Shown: positions 50,992 to 60,088 of the stretch, in pieces
Layout: every line of letters starts with the position of its first letter
Numbering within the stretch: position 1 is the stretch's first letter
From: Paenibacillus durus
Lineage (GTDB): Bacteria > Bacillota > Bacilli > Paenibacillales > Paenibacillaceae
Assembly: GCF_000756615.1 (NCBI RefSeq)
Contig: NZ_CP009288.1
Location: 372,001-436,000, forward strand
DNA: 64,000 bases
Direction: 5' to 3'
Notes under the pieces: model-generated
What the model was told of the DNA's origin: nothing
Seen by the model: only the letters and a program-made list of their open reading frames with translations
The model's database searches: none
Position numbers and translations under genes: made by a program

Positions 50992-51863
50992 ATTTTCAGA
51001 CGTTAAGCCAGCTCACCGTTCTGGCGGAACAACGGGCTCTAAGCATTGGCGGCCTTATGGTGGAAGAGCAAAGCGCCGAATCCGGACGGCCAATGGAACA
51101 TGAATTTGCCAAAATGAAGGAATATTACGGGGTAATGAAAGAGGCTGTTCGGCGGGGAATGCAGGAGGATACGACCTCGCGCAGCGGACTTACGGGACTC
51201 GATGCCCAGCGCGTCGGCGCCTATAACGCCGCGAGTGAATCCTGCCTTGGCGGCCCCGCTGGGCAGGCGATGGCCTATGCACTAGCCGTCTCGGAGGTGA
51301 ACGCCTCGATGGGGCGCATCATCGCCACGCCGACGGCCGGGTCCTGCGGCATTATTCCCGGCGTGTTCCTAAGCTGCCAGGAGCGATTCGGCTGGGATGA
51401 CGATTACATGACGTACGGTCTGTTTGCCGCCGGAGCTATTGGCTATGTCATCGCCAATAACTCCTTCGTCTCCGGCGCGGAAGGAGGCTGCCAGGCCGAG
51501 GTCGGCTCGGCGATCGGGATGGCGGCGGGAGCGCTGACCGAACTGCGCGGCGGTACTCCGGCTCAGGCGGTGCATGCCGTGGGTCTGGCGCTGAAGAATA
51601 CGCTCGGGCTGATCTGTGACCCGGTCGGGGGACTGGTTGAAATTCCCTGCATCGTCCGCAACGGATTCGGCGCCGTGACAGCGCTGGCCGCGGCGGATAT
51701 GGCGCTGGCGGGAGTGCGCAGCGTCATTCCGTCCGATGAGGTCATCAAGGTTATGCTTGAGGTGGGCTCGGCCATGCCGGAGATTCACCGCGAGACGGCC
51801 GGCGGAGGGCTCGCCCAGACGCCGACCGGCCGCAAAATCATGGACGATTTGCGGCGCAAGTAG
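50988..51863 (+). CDS. sdaAA: L-serine dehydratase alpha subunit
   Basis: A 291-residue iron-sulfur enzyme subunit that deaminates L-serine to pyruvate and ammonia. Motifs: NAASESCLGGPAGQAMAYAL, IATPTAGSCGIIPGVFLSCQ, EGGCQAEVGSAIGMAAGAL and GLICDPVGGLVEIPCIVRNG; the conserved Cys residues would hold the 4Fe-4S cluster. ATG overlaps the last codon of the beta-subunit frame by four bases (ATGA), so translation is normally coupled. The frameshift in sdaAB would break that coupling. It converges with the next gene, seven bases away. Confidence 0.95.
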   Translation: MNFQTLSQLTVLAEQRALSIGGLMVEEQSAESGRPMEHEFAKMKEYYGVMKEAVRRGMQEDTTSRSGLTGLDAQRVGAYNAASESCLGGPAGQAMAYALAVSEVNASMGRIIATPTAGSCGIIPGVFLSCQERFGWDDDYMTYGLFAAGAIGYVIANNSFVSGAEGGCQAEVGSAIGMAAGALTELRGGTPAQAVHAVGLALKNTLGLICDPVGGLVEIPCIVRNGFGAVTALAAADMALAGVRSVIPSDEVIKVMLEVGSAMPEIHRETAGGGLAQTPTGRKIMDDLRRK

Positions 51864-51870
51864 AGCGGAA

Positions 51871-52173
51871 TTACAGCAAATTGAAGCGGCGGAGCTGCTC
51901 CCATTGCCCCTCCAGCCTTAGGATTTCCGGCTGTCTTGGGCCGATGAGATCGAAATGGGGGAACGGAGGCCGGTTGTGAATACGCTCCGGCGGCAGTCCG
52001 TGAACCCTGCACCAGTCGGCAAGGCGATGCAGGTCGCTGCAGCCGACTTTGGTCACGGTCGTCATGCCGGGGAACCTCGGATCGAGCCAAAAATGGGTCA
52101 GGAAGGCGATCTCCCCTTCGGAGACCGCTTTTTTCCATCGGTTTAATTCTTCGCGTTTAATGCCAAAAGCCAT
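51871..52173 (-). CDS. Conserved hypothetical protein (YneQ-like)
   Basis: A 100-residue protein starting MAFGIKREELNRWKKAVSEG and containing EIAFLTHFWLDPRFPGMTTV, TKVGCSDLHRLADWCRVHGL and PPFPHFDLIGPRQ. This conserved pattern is familiar from small proteins of Bacillales (B. subtilis YneQ group); the function is unknown. ATG at 52173 is chosen from the family start, with AAGGAT nine bases upstream. Invariant His, Asp and Cys residues would allow metal binding, but that is speculation. Confidence 0.8.
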   Translation of the reverse strand: MAFGIKREELNRWKKAVSEGEIAFLTHFWLDPRFPGMTTVTKVGCSDLHRLADWCRVHGLPPERIHNRPPFPHFDLIGPRQPEILRLEGQWEQLRRFNLL

Positions 52174-52222
52174 AGCGGGTTCATCCTTATCTATGTGTAG
52201 AGTCATAATGAAAGGAGGACAA

Positions 52223-52423
52223 ATGATGAATGGACAAAGCAGATCGGATATCCGCCCGGGGCTTGAAGTGGATATCGTGCTGAAACAGGATCAGGCCACG
52301 GGCAAGCTGACCCGGGGTACGGTCAAGGATATTTTGACGAATTCGCCCCGTCATCCGCACGGCATCAAGGTAAGGCTGACGAGCGGCCAGGTGGGCCGGG
52401 TCAAGCATATCTTGGGGCCATAG
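52223..52423 (+). CDS. ywbE: YwbE-family protein
   Basis: A 66-residue protein of the YwbE/DUF2196 family: RSDIRPGLEVDIVLKQDQAT, GKLTRGTVKDILTNSPRHPH, GIKVRLTSGQVGRVKHIL. The SH3-like, basic character suggests nucleic-acid or ribosome contact, but no function is established. AAAGGAGG lies four bases before the ATG. It is divergent from the YneQ-like gene. Confidence 0.93.
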   Translation: MMNGQSRSDIRPGLEVDIVLKQDQATGKLTRGTVKDILTNSPRHPHGIKVRLTSGQVGRVKHILGP

Positions 52424-52587
52424 CATGTCCGAAGCTGCCGGACAAGCGACCTCCTTGCGAATTGGGCAGCGTCCGGCTAGCCTGTCAGAGCAGCTTCGAT
52501 TCCGGGCGATGCGGCGCTCAGGACGCTCGGGTGAATTAATCGGCAAGCGCGGCGAGGGCCAGGGAGGCTTCCGCTGTCACTGCCGCA

Positions 52588-52644
52588 AAACGCCCCGTTC
52601 TACGGCGTCAGGGTGCCAGACCCTGCCCGTCGGACGGGGCGTTT
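52588..52644. terminator. Terminator between ywbE and the HNH gene
   Basis: aaacgccccgt (52588-52598) pairs with acggggcgttt (52634-52644); a second stem (agggt/accct) lies in the loop. It is placed between convergent genes and can serve both. Confidence 0.8.
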
Positions 52645-52661
52645 CGTAAATTTACAGATGT

Positions 52662-53729
52662 TTACGGATTATTACCCATAAATTCATCCGCGTACTGGTC
52701 CGCTTTAGCCTGGTTGCACAGATTGCAGGCGCAGACGCAGTTCATCGGCGTGGTATGTCCGCCTTTGGCGCGGGGCAGCAGGTGGTCGATCGTATCCCCG
52801 TACAAACCGCAGAAATAACATGTATAGTTGTCCCGGGTCAATATATATCGGCGAAAGTCCTTGTTGCTGTACAGCCGGCGGATCGTCCGCTTGTTGACCA
52901 CCACGGCGGCCTGTTCCCGGACCAGCGTAACGGCGAGATCAAGATCAATCTCCTGATGCCAGCGCCGTCCTTTGTCGCTGTGTCCCCGCATCAGAATCAT
53001 TCCCCGCTTGGAGGGAATGAGCGCAGAGACATCATCCGGAGCGGGCCTCGGCCCGCGCTGGCGATTCAGTGACGCTGTCTGCTCCGCCGCGCGCGGGCGT
53101 GGCTTGGGCTTGGCGGAGCCATCCGCGCTGGAGCCATACAGCTTCCGCTCGGCAGAGTCCGGGCGCCGGGAACGCTTACGCTTGCGTTCGCCGGCCGGGC
53201 GCGCCTCTCCGGGGGCGCTTGGCGCGGCAGCGCCCGGTACAGGCGCCTGCGCGAGCGCACCGCCCGGCGCGGGCGCCTTCCGCGCAGGCGCTTCCGCCTG
53301 GCGGCGCAGGCTGGCCCTGCCGGTTCCGGCAGGCACCGGGGCGAAGCCGCTCGCCGGAACCGGCGCTGCTTGGCGGCCGGGCACTTCGGCGGCCCGGACT
53401 GCTGCTGCCGAGCGGGCCGCCGCTGGCGCCGCCGCGCTGGATTCTGGCGGCATCGCCCGGGAACCTGGCGGCGCTGCCTCGGAAAGCACGGCTTTACCGG
53501 CCGCTTCGGCTTCGCGGCGTTTACGGCATTCCCGGCAGGCGCCGCGGCGTGACTCCAACTTGGAGCGCTTGCCGGTGCGTCTGCGGAATTCCGAGAGCGG
53601 TTTATACTGATGACAATAAGCGCACTGTTTGGTTGTATGCGGATCAACTAATAGTATGGACATACTCAAAAGCGACGGCTGAAAGCCGCCGCTCTCTGTC
53701 ACCTCGTTTTTTGAAATATATGAATTCAT
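52662..53729 (-). CDS. HNH endonuclease with zinc-ribbon start and long Ala/Pro-rich linker
   Basis: A 355-residue protein in three parts. N-terminal zinc-binding region (CAYCHQYKPLSEFRRRTGKR ... CRECRKRR; about 36-72), a 150-residue low-complexity linker rich in Ala, Pro, Gly, Arg, and a C-terminal HNH nuclease domain (RDNYTCYFCGLYGDTIDHLL, PRAKGGHTTPMNCVCACNLC, NQAKAD). The DH of TIDHLLPR, the N of PMNCV and the Cys pairs are the usual catalytic and zinc positions. Such single genes occur widely and their targets are unknown. The start could be 53729 (weak GACGGAAT site) or ATG at 53663. The linker codons are extremely GC-rich, which creates long false frames on the other strand. Confidence 0.85.
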   Translation of the reverse strand: MNSYISKNEVTESGGFQPSLLSMSILLVDPHTTKQCAYCHQYKPLSEFRRRTGKRSKLESRRGACRECRKRREAEAAGKAVLSEAAPPGSRAMPPESSAAAPAAARSAAAVRAAEVPGRQAAPVPASGFAPVPAGTGRASLRRQAEAPARKAPAPGGALAQAPVPGAAAPSAPGEARPAGERKRKRSRRPDSAERKLYGSSADGSAKPKPRPRAAEQTASLNRQRGPRPAPDDVSALIPSKRGMILMRGHSDKGRRWHQEIDLDLAVTLVREQAAVVVNKRTIRRLYSNKDFRRYILTRDNYTCYFCGLYGDTIDHLLPRAKGGHTTPMNCVCACNLCNQAKADQYADEFMGNNP

Positions 53730-53963
53730 ATTCCGTCTACGGAGCTAAAGTTATTAAATGTGGGGGTTCAAGAATCATTTACACCCTTCGTTTAAGTATA
53801 ACGCAAAGTGCGGATAATCACACTGTCTGCTGCTCCCGGCGCTTTTTGCACAGGGTGTAATCCGTGTCTCATACCGGTGAGGGAGGCTTTGGTATAATGA
53901 GAACAGCCGATGACCGCTCGTTCCTGAGCCGCCTAATTCAAGAATGGAAGCGGGGAAGCATGG

Positions 53964-54560
53964 ATGAATCAAAAAGTAAAGGAAACGATTGAGCCTAGCG
54001 CGGGAGCAGGAACGGCAAAGGCCGGAAAACGGCCGTCCGCCGTACTGTTTCTTTACGTTTTGCAGGTTTTTTTGAGTGTGTGGGCGACCTTCGGCGGGCT
54101 AGCTCTCATTATCGATCCAAGTGGAGACATGATGGGAATGTCGGCAGATACGGTGCTGCTGCGTTCTCCTTTTTCCAGCTTTTTGTTCCCGGGTATTTTG
54201 CTGCTGGCGGTATTCGGAGTGTTTCCGCTCTTTGTGCTGTATGGTATGGTCAAAAGACCGCGCTGGGCATGGGCCGACGCGCTTAATCCTTTTAAAGAGC
54301 TGCATTCCGCGTGGACATTATCATTATATGTGGGATTCGGACAAATTATCTGGATTATGGTGGAAACTTATATCATGAATGCGGTCAGCTTCGTTCACGT
54401 ATTTTACATGAGTCTTGGGCTGCTCATTCAGATCGTGACTCTGCTGCCTTCGGTCCAGCGGTTCTTTCTGCTGCCTCACGGGCCGGAGAGCCATGGGGGA
54501 GATGATGAAAAGGGTGGGCGCCGTCTCAAGGTAAAGATAAACAGCCCAGGGCGGCTGTAA
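53964..54560 (+). CDS. Four-helix membrane protein of unknown function
   Basis: A 198-residue protein with hydrophobic segments at about 28-50 (LFLYVLQVFLSVWATFGGLA), 72-95 (FLFPGILLLAVFGVFPLFVLYG), 118-138 and 142-162. RPRWAWADALNPFKELHSAW between helices 2 and 3 is a polar, Trp-rich loop. I recognise no family. The start ATG at 53964 has GGGGAAGC upstream. The AAC(3)-type gene follows 52 bases later in the same direction, and the two may share a transcript. Confidence 0.75.
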   Translation: MNQKVKETIEPSAGAGTAKAGKRPSAVLFLYVLQVFLSVWATFGGLALIIDPSGDMMGMSADTVLLRSPFSSFLFPGILLLAVFGVFPLFVLYGMVKRPRWAWADALNPFKELHSAWTLSLYVGFGQIIWIMVETYIMNAVSFVHVFYMSLGLLIQIVTLLPSVQRFFLLPHGPESHGGDDEKGGRRLKVKINSPGRL

Positions 54561-54612
54561 GAAGATACGGTTTTGGCTGCCTGAAGTATGTTACAAGATC
54601 GGAGATCATCAT

Positions 54613-55413
54613 ATGAGAGAAATACAGGGGAATTTGATTACGGTAGAGACGCTGGCGGAGGACCTTCGGCGGCTTGGCCTGCTGGAAGGCATGACGGTGC
54701 TGCTGCACTCCTCCTTCAAATCGCTTGGCGAATGGGTGGCTGGCGGGCCGGCCGCTGTTATTCTGGCGCTTGAACAAGTGCTGGGCGAAGCGGGCACGCT
54801 CATCATGCCGACGCATACGACAGATCTGACCGACCCTTCGGGCTGGTGCAATCCCCCGGTTCCGAAAGAGTGGTGGGACACGATACGGGAGCAGATGCCG
54901 CCCTACGCCCCGGACTTGACGCTTACGCGCGGGATGGGCATTATCCCGGAAGCTTTTCGCAAGCAGCAGGGAGTAAGGCGCAGTGAGCATCCGCTGTATT
55001 CCTTCGCCGCTTGGGGCAAGCATGCCGATACGGTCACTGCCGGACATGAGCTGTCGTACGGTCTTGGCGAGGGATCGCCGCTTGGGCGCCTGTATGATCT
55101 GGACGGCATGGTGCTGCTGCTGGGTGTGGGGCATTTGAACAATACCTCTATGCACCTCGCGGAATACCGTGCAAGCTATCCCGGCAGAAAAGAAGTGACC
55201 GCCGGCGCTCCGGTCTCCGAGGACGGAGTCAGAAGGTGGGCGCGGTTTGCGGATTTGGAATGGAATTCGGATGATTTTGGTGAAATCGGCGAGGACTTTG
55301 AAGGGGAGAAGGGGCTGATCCGGCACGGTCTTGTCGCGGCGGCTCCCGCGCAGCTCATGTCCCAGCGGGCCATCGTCGATTATGCTGTACATTGGATGGA
55401 ACGCCGGCGCTAA
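54613..55413 (+). CDS. AAC(3)-family aminoglycoside N-acetyltransferase
   Basis: A 266-residue protein of the antibiotic N-acetyltransferase family (AAC(3)/YokD). Typical segments: LLHSSFKSLGEWVAGGPAAV, GTLIMPTHTTDLTDPSGWCN, TLTRGMGIIPEAFRKQQGVR, SEHPLYSFAAWGKHA, YGLGEGSPLGRLYDLDGMVL and LLGVGHLNNTSMHLAEYRA. Family members acetylate the 3-amino group of 2-deoxystreptamine aminoglycosides; environmental homologues often have other or unknown substrates, so resistance is possible, not shown. The start ATG at 54613 has GATCGGAGATCATC upstream. A strong terminator follows. Confidence 0.9.
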   Translation: MREIQGNLITVETLAEDLRRLGLLEGMTVLLHSSFKSLGEWVAGGPAAVILALEQVLGEAGTLIMPTHTTDLTDPSGWCNPPVPKEWWDTIREQMPPYAPDLTLTRGMGIIPEAFRKQQGVRRSEHPLYSFAAWGKHADTVTAGHELSYGLGEGSPLGRLYDLDGMVLLLGVGHLNNTSMHLAEYRASYPGRKEVTAGAPVSEDGVRRWARFADLEWNSDDFGEIGEDFEGEKGLIRHGLVAAAPAQLMSQRAIVDYAVHWMERRR

Positions 55414-55442
55414 GCGGGTAAAGCGAATCCCATCAACACGCA

Positions 55443-55487
55443 AAAGAACCTTCAGAACCACTATACAAGTGGAACTGAAGGTTCTTT
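55443..55487. terminator. Terminator between the AAC(3) gene and the nucleotidase
   Basis: aaagaaccttcag (55443-55455) pairs with ctgaaggttcttt (55475-55487), with an inner ccact/agtgg stem, an A-run before and T-rich sequence after. Convergent genes share it. Confidence 0.9.
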
Positions 55488-55518
55488 GTTTATCCAATAC
55501 GGTTACACCAGGCGGAGC

Positions 55519-58500
55519 TTAATTAATGAATTTCAGCACCTTGAGCGTCTTCTCCAGCATGACCGCCGCTTCCGCGCGGGTTGCCGTCTGCCACGGAGCG
55601 AAGAAGCCGTTCGGAGTGCCCTGGATGATGCCGGCCGCGGCCAGCTCGGCTGCAGCCCTTCTGGACCATACCGCGATTGCTGTCTGATCTTTGAACCTTC
55701 CCAGCGCTTCCCTATCGTCAGGCAACCACGTTCCGGTAAATCTCGTCGCCATGGACAGGATGGCCGCTATTTCCTGGCGGGTAATTGGGCTGTCCGGATG
55801 GAAGGTACCGTCTGGATAACCGGAGATCAAACCTGCCGCCGAGGCTGTCCGAATCGCTCCCGCATACCATTTGGACGGGTTGACATCTTTAAAGTCCGCC
55901 GTGCCGTCTACCGCTTCGAGACCCAGCGCCCGTGTGATCAGCGCCGCGAATTCTGCGCGGGTCACAGATTTCGACGGCGAGAACGCTCCCGTGTCATTTC
56001 CGTTGACAATCAGCTTGGAGGCCAGCAGGTCAATGGACGATTTGGCCCAGTGGCCCGTAATGTCACCGAAGGTCTTGGAAGATTCAACGACGGTGTAATA
56101 GCTGTTGCTGGCTCGTTTAATGGTAACTTTTGCCGTGCCGTCCGCATTTGCCGTAAAGACGGAAGGGACGAAGGAAAGCACGCCCGTGTCCGGATCGTAC
56201 ACGACGCCCGTAGCCGTCTTGCTATCCAGCGAACGGCCAGCTTGGATCGTTCTTTCCACATACTTGCTGTCGAAACGGTTAATCGGGACGCTGCGGTTTC
56301 CGGCTTTGGCCGTGATGGAGAACTGGATGACCGGCGCGGCCAGTGTGAGCGAGCCTTGCTTCGCGGCGGCCTGGTTAACTCCGGCGGTTGTGGCCGCATC
56401 TGCGGGCTTGATGGCGATGGTAACTGTAAAGTCGCCCGTTCCAAGCTGAGTCGTTATCGCCGTACCGTTAAGTACGCTCAGCGGCAGCGAGTAGGAGGCC
56501 TGTCCTGTGTCAAAGGTCAGTACGAGCTCAGGTGTTGCGGCAGCCTGCTGGAGCAGGGCGCTGCCCGGAAGCACGACTTCCGCGCCGCCTGCGGAGGCGG
56601 CAACCGGGATGACCAGCTCGCTGATGCCTGCAAGCAGAGCTGCCAGACGCTTCGTCAAATCTTCGGCTGTCAGGGTCGTTACCTGAGCCTGAGCCGGTGC
56701 CGGCGAAACCGAAGGCGTCGGGGTTGGCGCGGTTACGGTTCCGCCGCCGCTTCCGGGCGCAGGCGAAGCCTCAGCGCCTTTCAAATTGGTGATCCGGCCT
56801 TCAAGGCCGATGTTCACCTGGCCGATTTTGCCCAAATATTCATCGAACACTTCATAGTCAGGCACGTACAGTTCATAATAGCGTCCATCCGCCTTGGCCC
56901 CCGCCAGCGCCCGGTAGAAGTCGCCGCCTCCGGCCATGAAGGAATTCGTGGACAAAATATAATAGCCTTCCGGGTCGACCGGAGCGTAGCTGCCGTCCGG
57001 CTGCTTGATCTCCACCGATACGATCCGCTTGCCTTCCTGTTTAACCTGATTGGTAGCGGGATCGACGATTTCCGGTTGTTTCGCTGAATCGAAAGTGTAC
57101 CGCATTCCGGATACATGCGGGAACCGTCCCTGATCGGCTTCCAGGCCGCTGACGCCGTTTTCCAGAGACGAAATGATTTCCTTGCCGGTAACCTTGAGGG
57201 CTACAAGGCTGTTGTTGAACGGAAGGGTGGTCAGCACTTCGCCGAGAGTAATGTCGCCCTGGTTAATCGGAGCCCGGATGCCGCCGCCGTTTTGAATGGC
57301 TACAAAGCCCTTAATGGAAGACAATTCGGACGGGGTGAGCAGTTTGCTGACCAGTTCCGCCGATTTGCTGTTGATGCTGTCGGCGATCAGGTTGCCGAGC
57401 GGTATTTCTTCCTGCCGCGCCACGCGCACCATTTTACCGTCGATCATACGATGAGTGTACAGATCCGTGTAGGTATAGCCGACAACGGTCTGACGGACGG
57501 TTTCAAGCTGCGCGTCATACGGGGCAAGCATCGTTTTGGCTTCGGTGTCTTCCGCGTATTTGGCGACGTCCAGCAGCCTGCCGGAGAAGCTTGTGAGCTG
57601 GCCGCCCGTGTTAAAAGAGACATCGAGCTCCCCGAGATTTTGTCCGTATTCGCCCGTCTGCACAATGAGTGTGGTGTCTCCGGTGCTTCCATGCGGAACC
57701 TCTACTGGAACATCCAGCTTCGTATGGGTATGGCCTCCAACGATAATGTCGATTGCAGGCACTTCCACCGCAAGCTGTTGGTCAATGTTATACCCGAGGT
57801 GGGAAAGGGCGATAATCTTGTTAATGCCTTTCGCTTGCAGCATGCTTACTGCCTTTTCTGCGCTTGTCTTGTAATTCTCGAAAGTGATTTTGTCGCCCGG
57901 AGACGAGAGTCCGACGGTTTCTTCCGTGGTCAGGCCGATAATGCCGACTTTCTCGCCGTAGACATCCTTGATGACAGTGGGGTAAATATTGCCGTTCTTG
58001 GCAGGGGTGCCGGGGCCATCAATCAGGCCGGTTTCATTGTGATACAGCCCGGCAAGCTCGCTGTTATGCGTTGTAAAATCGATGTTGGCGCTGACGAACG
58101 GGAATGAGGCCCCATCCATGAAGGTTTTTAACGTGGGCAGTCCTTTGTCGAATTCATGGTTGCCGAACGTCATGGCGTCGTAGCCGATGTAGTTCATGAA
58201 CTCCAGGTCAGCCAGACCCTCGAATTTTGTAAAATAGAGCGTTCCTGAGAAAACGTCGCCCGCGTCCAGCAGGATCGAATTGCCGGTCCGTTCGCTCTTA
58301 ATCGCCGAAATTCGTTTGGCGACGTTTTCAAGATGGCTGTGCGTGTCATTCGTGTGCAGCACGCGCAGTTTGAAATCCTGGTCTGTGTAGGTGGCCAGCT
58401 GCACGGTTGCCGCATCCGGAACAGCGGCGGAATGATCCGCCTGCGCCGCTTCAGCCGCATAGGCTTGTCCGCTGCCGTAATTGACGGCTGGGAACAGAGC

Positions 58501-58566
58501 GGTCAGCAGCAGGGCGGCTGTCAGCAGGAGACTGTGTGATCTCTTACACTGGGAAGATAAGTTCAT
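55519..58566 (-). CDS. S-layer-anchored 5'-nucleotidase / metallophosphoesterase
   Basis: A 1015-residue secreted surface enzyme. A signal peptide (residues 12-40, ending AYAAEA) leads to a metallophosphatase domain with metal ligands in VLHTNDTHSHLENVA, LLDAGDVFSGTL, FGNHEFDKGLPTL and GGHTHTKLD, then the 5'-nucleotidase C-terminal domain (QNGGGIRAPINQGDITLGEV, YILSTNSFMAGGGDFY). A Pro/Thr/Ser linker, a probable structural domain and three SLH repeats (DITGHWAKSSIDLLAS, DVNPSKWYAGAIRTAS, DQTAIAVWSRRAAAEL) follow; SLH repeats bind cell-wall polymers. It probably releases phosphate and nucleosides from nucleotides outside the cell. Monocistronic. Confidence 0.95.
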   Translation of the reverse strand: MNLSSQCKRSHSLLLTAALLLTALFPAVNYGSGQAYAAEAAQADHSAAVPDAATVQLATYTDQDFKLRVLHTNDTHSHLENVAKRISAIKSERTGNSILLDAGDVFSGTLYFTKFEGLADLEFMNYIGYDAMTFGNHEFDKGLPTLKTFMDGASFPFVSANIDFTTHNSELAGLYHNETGLIDGPGTPAKNGNIYPTVIKDVYGEKVGIIGLTTEETVGLSSPGDKITFENYKTSAEKAVSMLQAKGINKIIALSHLGYNIDQQLAVEVPAIDIIVGGHTHTKLDVPVEVPHGSTGDTTLIVQTGEYGQNLGELDVSFNTGGQLTSFSGRLLDVAKYAEDTEAKTMLAPYDAQLETVRQTVVGYTYTDLYTHRMIDGKMVRVARQEEIPLGNLIADSINSKSAELVSKLLTPSELSSIKGFVAIQNGGGIRAPINQGDITLGEVLTTLPFNNSLVALKVTGKEIISSLENGVSGLEADQGRFPHVSGMRYTFDSAKQPEIVDPATNQVKQEGKRIVSVEIKQPDGSYAPVDPEGYYILSTNSFMAGGGDFYRALAGAKADGRYYELYVPDYEVFDEYLGKIGQVNIGLEGRITNLKGAEASPAPGSGGGTVTAPTPTPSVSPAPAQAQVTTLTAEDLTKRLAALLAGISELVIPVAASAGGAEVVLPGSALLQQAAATPELVLTFDTGQASYSLPLSVLNGTAITTQLGTGDFTVTIAIKPADAATTAGVNQAAAKQGSLTLAAPVIQFSITAKAGNRSVPINRFDSKYVERTIQAGRSLDSKTATGVVYDPDTGVLSFVPSVFTANADGTAKVTIKRASNSYYTVVESSKTFGDITGHWAKSSIDLLASKLIVNGNDTGAFSPSKSVTRAEFAALITRALGLEAVDGTADFKDVNPSKWYAGAIRTASAAGLISGYPDGTFHPDSPITRQEIAAILSMATRFTGTWLPDDREALGRFKDQTAIAVWSRRAAAELAAAGIIQGTPNGFFAPWQTATRAEAAVMLEKTLKVLKFIN

Positions 58567-58689
58567 GTAATCTCAACCTCCTGTAGAATAGTAAGAATAT
58601 ATTAAATTATAATAGGGACAATTCGGATGGTTGGCAATTTTTCGCAAAAAATTGTTAGCCGAGCACAAATTGATAGAGAGATTTGCCAA

Positions 58690-58749
58690 AAAAAGTAGCA
58701 CAGCGGCCCCGCTCTTCGCTGTACAAGCAAAGAGCGGGGCCGCTGTGCT
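58690..58749 (-). terminator. serS terminator
   Basis: A 20-bp perfect stem (arms 58697-58716 and 58730-58749) followed on the minus strand by a run of seven T. It lies ten bases after the serS stop. Confidence 0.93.
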
Positions 58750-58758
58750 TATCCGCCG

Positions 58759-60060
58759 TCACTCATGAGCGGCATCCGAACGGGGAGCGGGAATAACCTC
58801 CCGTCCATCCATGTATTTGCGCAATGCCTGCGGAATATAAATCGAGCCGTCCTCCCGCTGATGGTTCTCCAGCAGCGGAATAAGGATGCGCGGCGTGGCG
58901 GCTGCCGTATTGTTCAGCGTATGGCAGTACCGCAGCTTGCCGTCCGCGCCGCGATAGCGGATATTCGAGCGGCGCGCCTGGAAATCGAGCAGATTCGACG
59001 CCGAATGCGTCTCCCCGTAAGCGTTCCGCCCCGGCATCCAGGTCTCGATGTCGTACTGCTTGTGCGTCTTCAGCGACATGTCGCCGGTGCAGACGGCCAC
59101 GACGCGGTAAGGCAGCTCCAGCAGCTGCAAAATATGCTCGGCGTTCGCCAGAATCTCCTGCAGCATGCGCTCCGATACCTCCGGGTCGTTCTCGCACAGG
59201 ACGACCTGCTCGATCTTCGAGAACTGATGCACCCGGTACAGCCCACGCACATCCCGTCCCGCCGAACCGACCTCGCGGCGGAAGCAGGCCGACATTCCGG
59301 CAAGCCTTATCGGCTCCTTCAAGTCGAGGGTCTCGTCGCTGTACAGCGAGACGAGCGGAACTTCCGAAGTTCCGGCAAGCCAGCGGTTCTCGCCGCTTAG
59401 TTCATAAGTCTGATCCTCTCCGCTGGGGAAGAATCCGGTCCGCACCAGCGTCTCCGGGCGGACGATTGCCGGCACGTCCATGACCGTAAACCCTCTGGCG
59501 GTCAGCACATCAAGCGCGAGCCGCTGCACGGCGAGATGCAGATACAGTCCGGTTCCCTTCAGCGTGTAGCTGCGCGGTCCGCCCGCCTTCACGCCGCGCG
59601 GAATGTCGATAATGTCATGCAGCTCGCCGAGCTCCACATGATCCCGGAGCGCGAAGCCGAACGCGGGCGGCTCCCCGCAGCGCCGGACCTCCACGTTGTC
59701 CTTGTCGCTCTCACCGATAGGCGTATCCTCCGATACGGGATTCGGCGCCCGCAGCATCAGCTCCCGGCATTTGGTCTCGGATTCTCCGAGCCGCGCTTCC
59801 ACCTCAGTCAGACGGCCGCCCAGTTCCCTGACCTGTTCCTTAACCGCTTCGCTCTCCGCAGGATTTCCCTGCCGCAGCAGCGCCTCAATTTCCTTGGTAA
59901 GCGCATTGCGCCGCGCCCGCAGCTCTTCAGTCTCTTGGCGCAGGCCGCGCCGGCGGTCGTCCCATTCCAGCAGCTCATCTAGCGGGAAGTCCACCTTTTT
60001 CCACTTGGCCGTCTGTCTGACAAGCTCCGCATTTTCCCTGATCCAAACCATGTCCAGCAT
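58759..60060 (-). CDS. serS: Seryl-tRNA synthetase
   Basis: A 433-residue class II synthetase that charges tRNA-Ser. N-terminal coiled-coil arm (about 30-110, ELRARRNALTKEIEALLRQG), motif 1 region FTVMDVPAIVRPETL, motif 2 MSACFRREVGSAGRDVRGLY, RVHQFSKIEQVVLC, and motif 3 with the TLNNTAAATPRILIPLLENHQ-type segment; note HTLNNTAAATPR where other serRS have TLNGSGLA. ATG at 60060 follows AAAAGGAG by eight bases; a frame 15 codons longer is not supported. A T-box leader precedes it, so expression rises when tRNA-Ser is uncharged. Confidence 0.93.
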   Translation of the reverse strand: MLDMVWIRENAELVRQTAKWKKVDFPLDELLEWDDRRRGLRQETEELRARRNALTKEIEALLRQGNPAESEAVKEQVRELGGRLTEVEARLGESETKCRELMLRAPNPVSEDTPIGESDKDNVEVRRCGEPPAFGFALRDHVELGELHDIIDIPRGVKAGGPRSYTLKGTGLYLHLAVQRLALDVLTARGFTVMDVPAIVRPETLVRTGFFPSGEDQTYELSGENRWLAGTSEVPLVSLYSDETLDLKEPIRLAGMSACFRREVGSAGRDVRGLYRVHQFSKIEQVVLCENDPEVSERMLQEILANAEHILQLLELPYRVVAVCTGDMSLKTHKQYDIETWMPGRNAYGETHSASNLLDFQARRSNIRYRGADGKLRYCHTLNNTAAATPRILIPLLENHQREDGSIYIPQALRKYMDGREVIPAPRSDAAHE

Positions 60061-60088
60061 AACCGTTCGCTCCTTTTTGTAAAAAAAT

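Noticed and set aside
52425..52649. 74-codon frame after ywbE
   Set aside because: Begins two bases after ywbE without a separate ribosome site, reads through the terminator, and is Arg/Gly-rich with no fold signal.
53069..53860. Overlapping long frames on both strands around 53.0-53.9 kb
   Set aside because: They arise from the GC-rich low-complexity linker of the HNH gene, where stop codons are rare in all frames.
55486..57087. 533-codon frame on the plus strand opposite the nucleotidase
   Set aside because: Antisense to SLH and nucleotidase domains that are clearly coding; composition is Arg-rich noise.
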